A stretch of 64,000 nucleotides of DNA, taken from positions 62,001 through 126,000 of the forward strand of contig NZ_FOFD01000004.1 in the NCBI RefSeq assembly GCF_900110865.1, given 5' to 3'. Position 1 is the first letter of the stretch. Every line of letters begins with the position of its first letter. This stretch comes from Natrinema salaciae (lineage in GTDB: Archaea > Halobacteriota > Halobacteria > Halobacteriales > Natrialbaceae). Below the pieces are notes generated by a model. The model was not told the DNA's origin and searched no databases. It saw nothing but the letters and a program-made list of their open reading frames with translations. A program made the translations under genes and the position numbers. Positions 57,629 to 64,000 of this stretch are shown here, piece by piece.

Positions 57629-58843
57629 TTACCGTCGGAGCCGTGCGGCAGTCCCGATCAACATAGCGACTAGCGTCGCGCCGACGCCGAAGCCGGGCAC
57701 GCTGTCGCCGTCGGACTCGTCGGTCTCGTCGCCGTCCGTCTCGCCGTCGGAGCCGTCGGAGCCGTCGCTCCCGTTCGCAGTTCCGTCGCCGTCCGCGCTA
57801 TCGATCGTCACCGTCCGCTCGGAGAAGTGGTTGACCGCGACGTAGACCGTCGCTTGCCCCTCCGCCTGCGTGTCCTGAACGACGACGTATCTGGATTCGT
57901 TGCCGCCGATCGCGCTCTCGAGTTCGGTCCGCGAGGACGCTTCGACGGCGGCCTCGCCGCCGACGGCAACCGAGAGGTTCTCGAGGCTGCCGACGGCCTC
58001 CTCGGAAACGGTCGTCAGCACGACCGTCCCCTCGTGGGTAGTGCGGTCGATCGTCATCTCGACCGTGTCGTTGGCGGTCGTCGCGACCTCGGCGGACGTC
58101 TCCCGCCCGAAGGTGGCGGCGTCGGTCACCGTCTCGCCGTCGCGGCGGTCGGCGGTGACTTCGACGGCGGCCGATCCCTCGGCGATCAGCGACTCCTCGT
58201 ACGCGGCCGTGTCGTCCCGGTCGCCGTCCTCGTAGGAGCGGAACGCGAGCGTCGCGCCCGCGCCGAGTTCCGCCGTCACGTCGCCGTTCTCGTCGACGGC
58301 CACCTCGCCGTCGCCGACGACGAGGAACGATCCGTCGCGGCCATCGGTCTCGACGACGACGCGCTCGCCGTCCTCGCGGGCCTCGGCGTTCGCCGCGAGG
58401 TCGGCCTCGACGTACTGGGCGTCGTCGCCGCTCTCGACGACCAGCGTCCCCCGCTGGTTGTCGTGGGCCGACAGCGTGGCCCCGCTGTCGGCCGCGATTT
58501 CGGCGCTCGCAGCCGCCCGGGTCTCCAGCGACAGCCCCGCGCCGTCAAGATCCGTCGTCGCCTCGAGGTCGGTATCGGCGTCGAGCCCCGCCCCGGCGTC
58601 GGTCTCGCTCCGGGATTGAACGGCGACGGCGGAGAACGTCGGATCGCCGTCGACGCTGTAGTTCGCGATCGCGTCGCCCTGGACGTCGAATTCGACGTGT
58701 GCCCCCGCGTAGGCGGCAGCGTCGCTCTGGGTGGTCGTACTCGATCCCGTCTCGGTCGTCGTCGCTGCACCGGCAGCCGCGGCCATCGTCACGGTACTCG
58801 CGACGACGAGCAGTGCAACCAGCAGTGGTGCGCCACGATTCAT
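57629..58843 (-). CDS. Secreted PGF-CTERM-anchored acidic surface protein
   Basis: A 404-residue surface protein. MNRGAPLLVALLVVASTVTMAAAAGA is a Sec signal; the mature region is Ala/Asp/Glu/Thr-rich and beta-like, with GLSLETRAAASAEIAADSGATLSAHDNQRG and repeated ARED/GDG segments. An acidic Gly/Ser/Asp linker (about 355-380) precedes SVPGFGVGATLVAMLIGTAARLRR, the PGF-CTERM signal for archaeosortase A and lipid anchoring. ATG 58843 has a minus-strand TATA (ttttatc near 58871) 28 nt upstream. Function unknown; probably a cell-envelope component. Confidence 0.82.
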   Translation of the reverse strand: MNRGAPLLVALLVVASTVTMAAAAGAATTTETGSSTTTQSDAAAYAGAHVEFDVQGDAIANYSVDGDPTFSAVAVQSRSETDAGAGLDADTDLEATTDLDGAGLSLETRAAASAEIAADSGATLSAHDNQRGTLVVESGDDAQYVEADLAANAEAREDGERVVVETDGRDGSFLVVGDGEVAVDENGDVTAELGAGATLAFRSYEDGDRDDTAAYEESLIAEGSAAVEVTADRRDGETVTDAATFGRETSAEVATTANDTVEMTIDRTTHEGTVVLTTVSEEAVGSLENLSVAVGGEAAVEASSRTELESAIGGNESRYVVVQDTQAEGQATVYVAVNHFSERTVTIDSADGDGTANGSDGSDGSDGETDGDETDESDGDSVPGFGVGATLVAMLIGTAARLRR

Positions 58844-59004
58844 TGTACGCCGTGGCTTTCAACCCCACGATAAAACCCGTTCTGGCAGATCCGTCCAAAC
58901 GTCTCCGAGCGCGTTCGGCTCGCACGATCGGTACGGGACCGACACGGCGCGATCGTCGGCCCGCCCGGAATCGGGCGGGTGTCGCCGCTACGACAGCGGA
59001 CGCG

Positions 59005-59964
59005 CTACCGGGAGATTTCTTCGCTCTGTTCCGAGACGACGGTCTCGACTTCGTCCGCAGTGACGAGCGCGACGTCGCCCGGGATCGTCCGCTTGAGCGA
59101 CGCCGTCGCCGCGGCGTACTCGAGGGCGGTGGGCACGTTATCGCCGTCGAGTCGGCGGGCGATGAACGCGCCGGTGAAGGCGTCGCCGGTTCCGATCGGG
59201 TCGATGGTGTCGGTCTCGTAGGCGTCGTGATCGTGGACGACGCTATCGTGCCAGCCGACCGCCCCTTCGGAGCCGCGGGTGACGACGACGGTCGTGAAGT
59301 CGTACTGGGAGCCGAGTTTGTGGGCGAGTTGGCGGGGATCGCCCTCGAAGCCGAGGACGGTGCGCGCGTCGCGAGCGGCGATCACGAGCACGTCGATACC
59401 CGGGAACAGCCGAGTCAGCGTCTCCCGGGCCTCGTCGGGCGACCAGAGCTTCCGCCGGAAGTTGAAGTCGAAGGCGGTCGTCGTTCCGCCCTTCCGGGCC
59501 GCTTTGAGTAGATTGAGCGTCGTATCGCGGAGCGTCGAGGAGAGCGCGGGCGTGATGCCGGTCGTGAAGAAGACCTTCGCGTCCTGAATCCGGTCGATGT
59601 CGAACTCGCGGGCCTCCGCCGTCGAGATCGCGGTGTCGTCCCGGTCGTAGATCACGTTCGTGCCGCGCGGTTTGCCCGCGTGCTCGAGGTAGTACGTCCC
59701 CTGACGGCCGCGATGGCTCCAGACGACGTCCGTCTCGATGCCGTGTCCGCGGAGTTCTCCGACGACGCGCCGTCCGAGCGCGGTCTCCGGAACCTTCGAG
59801 AGCCACGTCGCAGAGGCACCAAGCCGACTTGCGGCGATCGCGACGTTGCTCTCCGCTCCGGCGGCGCGCACCTCGAACTCGTCCGCGTTCTCGAGCCGTT
59901 CGTTACCCGGCGGTGAGAGCCGGAGCATGGTCTCGCCGAACGTGACGATATCGCTCTCGCTCAC
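59005..59964 (-). CDS. kdgK: 2-keto-3-deoxygluconate kinase-like PfkB sugar kinase
   Basis: A 319-residue ribokinase/PfkB-family kinase. VSESDIVTFGETMLRLSPPGNERLENADEFEVRAAGAESNVAIAASRLGASATWLSKVP matches haloarchaeal KDG kinases, including the GAESNVA substrate loop. The C-terminal DTIDPIGTGDAFTGAF holds the anion hole and catalytic Asp near residue 258. In the semi-phosphorylative Entner-Doudoroff pathway of haloarchaea it converts KDG to KDPG. GTG 59964 is the start that gives the family N-terminus. Other PfkB substrates (fructose, ribose) are less likely given FRRKLWSPDEAR. Confidence 0.88.
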   Translation of the reverse strand: MSESDIVTFGETMLRLSPPGNERLENADEFEVRAAGAESNVAIAASRLGASATWLSKVPETALGRRVVGELRGHGIETDVVWSHRGRQGTYYLEHAGKPRGTNVIYDRDDTAISTAEAREFDIDRIQDAKVFFTTGITPALSSTLRDTTLNLLKAARKGGTTTAFDFNFRRKLWSPDEARETLTRLFPGIDVLVIAARDARTVLGFEGDPRQLAHKLGSQYDFTTVVVTRGSEGAVGWHDSVVHDHDAYETDTIDPIGTGDAFTGAFIARRLDGDNVPTALEYAAATASLKRTIPGDVALVTADEVETVVSEQSEEISR

Positions 59965-60164
59965 GGTTCCACCCTCCGAATCGGTCGGCAGCGACTGGCA
60001 GTGTCTCCGTCGGCCATGCTCGAGGCAACGGTCGGCGCTGTTATAAGTTGTGGCGATATTTCGACGGTCGACGACATCCATCAAATCCGGTGTCTCGCCG
60101 CCGAAGCGGACGACGGCGTCGATGTTCTCCGTCGCTCACGACCGCGAGCGCGACGGCCGCTGGC

Positions 60165-61253
60165 CTACTCGTCGCCAGCGAGCGGCGACGCGACCGAGAC
60201 GATCGCCGTCTCCCCCGCTCGCTCGCGTTCGACGCCGACCCCGAACGCCTCGAGCAAGTCACAGCGCGTCTCGACGTGATCGGTCACGGCCGGGATGCGG
60301 ACTCGCCCGCCCGCGAGCGCGAGGAACGAGAGCAGTTGATCGGCCATGTGCCGATCGACCGGCGCAGATCCGCGGCAAAAGCGGTTCGCGTCGTCCGCGG
60401 CGTCCTCGCCGACGCGCTCCGCCGGCTTGCCGCGCTCGCCGAGGGCGGCGAAGCCGGCGATGCCGGTCCCGTGATCGACGCGGAGCACGAGCGCGGAGCC
60501 AGGTGAGGGACTCGCCGCTGTCATCTCGCAGCGCTCCGTGACATCGAGCGCGGGCTCGCGATCCAGCCGCTCGAGCGCGCCTTCGGCCTGTCGAGTGGCG
60601 ACGTCGCGGTCCGCGAGCGACGCCGATTCGGTCGAGTAGACGCGCAGTCCCTCGATCGATCCCCGCTCGACGAGGTCGATCCGTTCGAGGCGCGAGGGCG
60701 CGAGCCGAAGCGTCGCCGCGCCGCCGCCGTCGGGGTAGAATCCGCGGCGGTCGACCTCGCAGGTGGCCGCGATGCCGTACCGGCGCACCAGCGGGAGCGT
60801 CACGTACCGCAGGTAGTCGAGCGGCGGCGACCACGCCACGTCCGTGCCGCCGGAGACCGTCACCGAGAGCGGCGACTCGAGGACCGTCGCCAGCGGCAAC
60901 AGGGTGTTGAACAGGAGCGTCACGCTGCCTGCGGTCCCGATGTCGACGGCGTAGCTGCCGCCCTCGAGGCCGCCGCCGGTGCCGCTCGAGGGTCCGTCGA
61001 CAGCGACGGTCTCGAGTCCCGGCTCGAACGCGATCGTCTCCGATCCGAGTTCGGCCCCCGAGACCGCGGCGTCAGCGATCCCGGCCATCGTCTCGAGGAC
61101 CGCCAGATGCTGGTGGCGCAGTCCGGGCGTCGATCGATCGCCGCGGACGTTCTCGAGGCGAACGGGCTCGTTCTCGAGGATCGACAGCGCGAGCGCGGTC
61201 CGGAGGAACTGGCCGCCGGCACTCGAGCCGTCGAGTTCGCGATGGGGTGCCAT
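60165..61253 (-). CDS. rtcA: RNA 3'-terminal phosphate cyclase
   Basis: A 362-residue RtcA family protein that makes 2',3'-cyclic phosphate ends on RNA. LDGSSAGGQFLRTALALSILENEPVRLENVRGDRSTPGLRHQHLAVLETM is the typical N-terminus, with the GGGLEGGSYAVDIGTAGSVTLLFNTLLPLA block, FYPDGGGAATLRLAPS, and the C-terminal DRHMADQLLSFLALAGG with the catalytic His. Length is standard. The gene stands alone between KDG kinase and an MFS transporter; no RtcB is present in the window. Confidence 0.93.
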   Translation of the reverse strand: MAPHRELDGSSAGGQFLRTALALSILENEPVRLENVRGDRSTPGLRHQHLAVLETMAGIADAAVSGAELGSETIAFEPGLETVAVDGPSSGTGGGLEGGSYAVDIGTAGSVTLLFNTLLPLATVLESPLSVTVSGGTDVAWSPPLDYLRYVTLPLVRRYGIAATCEVDRRGFYPDGGGAATLRLAPSRLERIDLVERGSIEGLRVYSTESASLADRDVATRQAEGALERLDREPALDVTERCEMTAASPSPGSALVLRVDHGTGIAGFAALGERGKPAERVGEDAADDANRFCRGSAPVDRHMADQLLSFLALAGGRVRIPAVTDHVETRCDLLEAFGVGVERERAGETAIVSVASPLAGDE

Positions 61254-61405
61254 AGCGGACGGTACGGACTCGATCCACCTACCGATACCGACACCGAACG
61301 TGTCTGAACCGTGTCACTATTTCGGTCCCCGATACCGCCGTCCATCGAACGATCCCGTTTCCGGATTGTGAACCTTTTCGGTGCTTCGAGGGGAGGTGTG
61401 TTGAC

Positions 61406-62725
61406 ATGCGACTTTGGCGCGATCCACTCCGCCGGCGATGGGTGCTCTGGGCGGCGATGGGGACCCTCTTCCTCCTCGTGAACGCGAACCGTCTCTCTAC
61501 CGCGGTCCTCTCCGAGAACCTCATGGCGGCGTTCGGGACGACCGGCGCACAGTTGGGGACGCTCCACGCCGTCTTCTTCTGGGTGTACGCCGTCATGCAG
61601 ATCCCGACGGGCCTGCTCGCAGACCGGGTCGGGCCACGACTGACGGCCACGGCCGGCGCGGTGGTGATGAACGCGGGCGTCATCTGGTTCTCGCTCGCGG
61701 ACGCCTATCTCGTGGCGACGCTCGCCCGCGGTCTCATCGGCCTCGGCGGGAGCGTGATCTTCGTCTGCATCCTCCGGTTCTGTGCCAACTGGTACCGCGC
61801 CGACGAGTTCGCGACGATGAGCGGCGCGACGTTCGCCGTCGCCGGCTTCGGTGGCGTCTTCGCGACGACGCCGCTCGCGCTTTCGGTCGACGCGTTCGGC
61901 TGGCGATCGACGGTCGGCTGGCTCGGCGTCGTCGGCCTCGCGATGGCCGTCCTCGTGTTCGCGCTCGTCCGTGACTCCCCCGTCGACGCCGGCTTCGAGC
62001 GCATCGAGGGGGTCCCCGGCCAGGAGACGCTCACGACCGCACAGCTCCGGGCGTCCCTCTCGGCTGTCCTCCGTGATCGCTGGCTCTGGGTCATCAGTCT
62101 CATGCTGTTCTGTTCGACCGGCGTGAACCTCACCCTGTTCGGTCTCTGGGGTGTCCCCTACGTCGTCCAGACCTACGACGTCTCGGTGACCTACGCCTCC
62201 ACACTGACCCTGCTCGGCGGCGTCGGCCTGATGGTCGGCCCGCCCGCGGTCGGCTGGCTGTCCGACCGACTCGAGAGCAGGGTCGAACTGATGGTCGCCG
62301 GCAGCGCGTGCTACGTCGTCTGTCTCGGTCTCATCGCGGTCGTCGGGGACCCGCCGCTCCCGGTCGTCGGCGCGGTGTTCCTCCTCGCCGGCGTCATGCT
62401 CGGGACGTTCGTGCTCGGCTACTCAGTTGTCAAGGAGCGCCATCCGAGTAGCGCGAGCGGCATCTCGACCGGAACGGCCAACGGCGCGGCGTTCTTCGGC
62501 GCGGCGATCCTCCCGACGCTGATGGGCTGGGTGCTCGACGCCTACTGGACCGGCGAACTCGTCGGCGGGGTTCGAGTGTACACGCGGACGGGGTACCGAA
62601 TCGCGTTCGGTATCGCCACCGTCGCCGGCGCGATCGCCTTCTGCTGTACGCTCTGGCTGTACCGACGTGAACGGGCGACCTCCCCATCCGAGGAGTCGAC
62701 AGTCGACGGCGTCACCGGGGAGTAA
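61406..62725 (+). CDS. MFS transporter (second)
   Basis: A 439-residue 12-helix MFS protein. RRWVLWAAMGTLFLLVNANRLSTAVLSENLMAAFG, GLLADRVGPRLTATAGAV (loop 2-3 signature) and GRGLIGLGGSVIFVCILRFCANWYR-type motif resemble the NarK/hexuronate/glycerol-3-phosphate-type branch. The second half includes GWLSDRLESRVELMV and GYSVVKERHPSSASGISTGTANGAAFFGAAILPTLMGWVLDAYWTG. Substrate not known. A TATA-like cctttt near 61378 is 28 nt upstream of ATG 61406. Confidence 0.87.
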   Translation: MRLWRDPLRRRWVLWAAMGTLFLLVNANRLSTAVLSENLMAAFGTTGAQLGTLHAVFFWVYAVMQIPTGLLADRVGPRLTATAGAVVMNAGVIWFSLADAYLVATLARGLIGLGGSVIFVCILRFCANWYRADEFATMSGATFAVAGFGGVFATTPLALSVDAFGWRSTVGWLGVVGLAMAVLVFALVRDSPVDAGFERIEGVPGQETLTTAQLRASLSAVLRDRWLWVISLMLFCSTGVNLTLFGLWGVPYVVQTYDVSVTYASTLTLLGGVGLMVGPPAVGWLSDRLESRVELMVAGSACYVVCLGLIAVVGDPPLPVVGAVFLLAGVMLGTFVLGYSVVKERHPSSASGISTGTANGAAFFGAAILPTLMGWVLDAYWTGELVGGVRVYTRTGYRIAFGIATVAGAIAFCCTLWLYRRERATSPSEESTVDGVTGE

Positions 62726-62971
62726 CGAGGGGCCACCGCGACGACTCTCCCTGCGTTCGTAGCCGCCGAAAGTCACTACCCACCTGCCCGCACGACGGCG
62801 TTCCGGTCGGTGTGAAACTCGTTTCAGTGACGACTATCGGCGAGCGAAACCCGTCCGGAGCGGACGTCGGACCCGGGTTCTGCGGTCATCTCCGCACCGA
62901 CTGTGACGGTCGAATCCCGAATCGTTACGGATGAGAAAGCTATATACCATCCCCATCGGTAGTAACCGATA

Positions 62972-63880
62972 ATGGTGCCGGTGGCGTTTAAAAATGTCAC
63001 AAAACAGTTTTCGGATACTACCGTCGTAGTCGATCTCACGTTTGAGATAACGACCGGTGAGACGGTCTGCGTTCTCGGGCCGAACGGGGCCGGGAAATCG
63101 ACGACGTTCGGTCTCTTGCTGGGAGCACTCAAGCCGAGCAGCGGTACGGTGGCCGTGTTCGGAAACGATCCATTCGACGAACCGTCCGTTCGCTCCCGTC
63201 TCGGAGCATTACCGGACGGGTTCGACGTCTATCCCCGTTTGACCGGTCGACAGCACGTTCAGTATGCCGCTCGATTGAACGGTGACGACCGTGATCCGGC
63301 GAGACTGTTAGACCGCGTCGGGTTAGCGGCAGCGATCGACAAGCGAGCGGGGAAGTATTCGCTCGGAATGAAACGCCGCCTCGGTCTCGCGCTCGCACTA
63401 AGCGGCGATCCGGACCTCCTCGTTCTCGACGAACCGTCAGCAGGTCTCGACCCGGTCGGGTCGTATATGCTTCGAGACATCATTCGGGAGGAACAGGACC
63501 GTGGAACGACGATTCTCGTCGCGAGTCACAATCTCGAGTACATCGATGATCTCTGCGATCGGTTTATCGCTATTCTGGACGGACGCGTTCAGTTCAACGA
63601 CACCGTTGCAGCGCTTCGGGAGCAGGCCGGTACTGGGATCCGCGTATCGATTTCGGTCGAAGCGTGTCCGGACCCCTTCGTAGAACGGATCGCGACGATG
63701 ACCGGCGTTTCGAACGTCAAGATCGATAGCTCTCGGATACGGATCGACTGTACCCCGTCAGCCAAGCCGTCCGTCATTGCTGCGCTCGACGATTCGAACG
63801 TCCGGTTTACCGACATCGATATCGAAGAACAATCGACGATGAGTGCATTTCGGCAGTTTCTCCACGAGGGCACGCAATGA
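62972..63880 (+). CDS. ABC transporter ATP-binding protein (ABC-2 exporter type)
   Basis: A 302-residue ATPase. VPVAFKNVTKQFSDTTVVVDLTFEI begins the fold; Walker A is GPNGAGKS (about 36-43); the signature is SLGMKRRLGLALAL; Walker B is LLVLDEPSAGLDP; the switch His is in VASHNLEYIDDLCDR. A C-terminal domain of about 80 residues (SISVEACPDPFVERIATMTGV...) is typical of CcmA/NosF/YhaQ-like exporters. The gene is followed by an overlapping ABC-2 permease gene (ATGA), so it is an efflux rather than import system. A clear TATA (ctatata near 62942) lies 30 nt upstream. The substrate is unknown. It is not a plausible partner for the iron permease encoded at 32696. Confidence 0.92.
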   Translation: MVPVAFKNVTKQFSDTTVVVDLTFEITTGETVCVLGPNGAGKSTTFGLLLGALKPSSGTVAVFGNDPFDEPSVRSRLGALPDGFDVYPRLTGRQHVQYAARLNGDDRDPARLLDRVGLAAAIDKRAGKYSLGMKRRLGLALALSGDPDLLVLDEPSAGLDPVGSYMLRDIIREEQDRGTTILVASHNLEYIDDLCDRFIAILDGRVQFNDTVAALREQAGTGIRVSISVEACPDPFVERIATMTGVSNVKIDSSRIRIDCTPSAKPSVIAALDDSNVRFTDIDIEEQSTMSAFRQFLHEGTQ

Positions 63881-64000
63881 ACGAGAGAGTCATCGCGGCG
63901 AAGGAGTTCCGGGAACTGTTCTTCGGATATCACGGCTGGATTTGGAGCGTATTCCTGTTGTACCCAGGATACGAGATGCTGGTTTCCGAGGCGACGGTAC
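63877..64000 (+). CDS. ABC-2 type permease (5' part only)
   Basis: Starts with ATG 63877, overlapping the stop of the ABC ATPase (ATGA). The visible 41 residues (MNERVIAAKEFRELFFGYHG then WIWSVFLLYPGYEMLV) show a short cytoplasmic start followed by the first membrane segment, as in ABC-2 permeases where EFRE/EL precedes helix 1. The gene runs off the right edge. Role: membrane partner of the exporter ATPase. Confidence 0.8.
   Translation, partial: MNERVIAAKEFRELFFGYHGWIWSVFLLYPGYEMLVSEATV

Noticed and set aside
62972-63880. Missing ATPase of the iron importer
   Set aside because: The gene is 29 kb away, overlaps an ABC-2 permease gene and has the C-terminal domain of exporter ATPases; no iron box is present.

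Overview
The window is 64 kb of a haloarchaeal chromosome, most like the Natrialbales (Natrinema, Haloterrigena and relatives). The evidence is high GC, very acidic predicted proteins, TATA boxes about 27 nt upstream of start codons (mostly leaderless genes), twin-arginine lipoproteins, PGF-CTERM surface proteins, and archaeal housekeeping genes (aRF1, SepF, a bacterio-opsin-activator-type regulator, KDG kinase). No rRNA, CRISPR array or transposase was seen. One tRNA gene, tRNA-Ser(GGA), is present.

Layout. 0-11 kb: a partial gene, an acyl-CoA thioesterase-like hydrolase, a zinc-ribbon HTH regulator, a minus-strand amino-acid/amide catabolic group (class III transaminase, RidA, M20 amidohydrolase), an APC permease fused to two UspA domains, proline dehydrogenase, then an odd locus with four 51-bp tandem repeats, a 48-residue zinc-ribbon protein and a winged-helix regulator. 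11-20 kb: housekeeping genes (AstE/AspA-like deacylase, threonine synthase, Nudix hydrolase, uridine kinase, ArgS, MinD-like ATPase, aRF1).

20.8-34.3 kb is the most interesting part. Five DtxR/IdeR-type palindromes (TTAGG-N4-CCTAA) lie over the promoters of a flippase-like membrane protein, a reversibly-glycosylated-polypeptide homologue, an Fe(III)-type binding lipoprotein with an ArnT-like glycosyltransferase and a pentapeptide-repeat/K+-channel protein, a dolichyl-phosphate sugar synthase, and a gluconate-dehydrogenase-like GMC oxidoreductase pair. I saw no other full copy of the palindrome in the window. I infer an iron-repressed locus that couples Fe(III) import with surface glycan building and extracytoplasmic sugar oxidation. 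A nucleotide-sugar epimerase gene and an iron-type ABC permease gene flank it, but no matching ATPase gene is present.

34-52 kb: SRAP protein, tRNA-Ser with a partial copy of its 3' end 153 bp away (a possible integration scar), RidA, arylsulfotransferase-like protein, threonine dehydratase preceded by a hairpin-rich stretch, a PGF-CTERM protein, citrate synthase, MFS transporter, VOC protein with HTH regulator, CspA, SepF, DUF1028 protein, PUA protein, membrane histidine kinase and an RNase R-like enzyme. 52.8-56.8 kb looks like an accessory patch: looser composition, a frameshifted alpha/beta-hydrolase remnant, an FAD monooxygenase and small orphan proteins. 56.8-64 kb: GNAT, PGF-CTERM protein, KDG kinase, RtcA, MFS transporter and an ABC-2 exporter that runs off the end.
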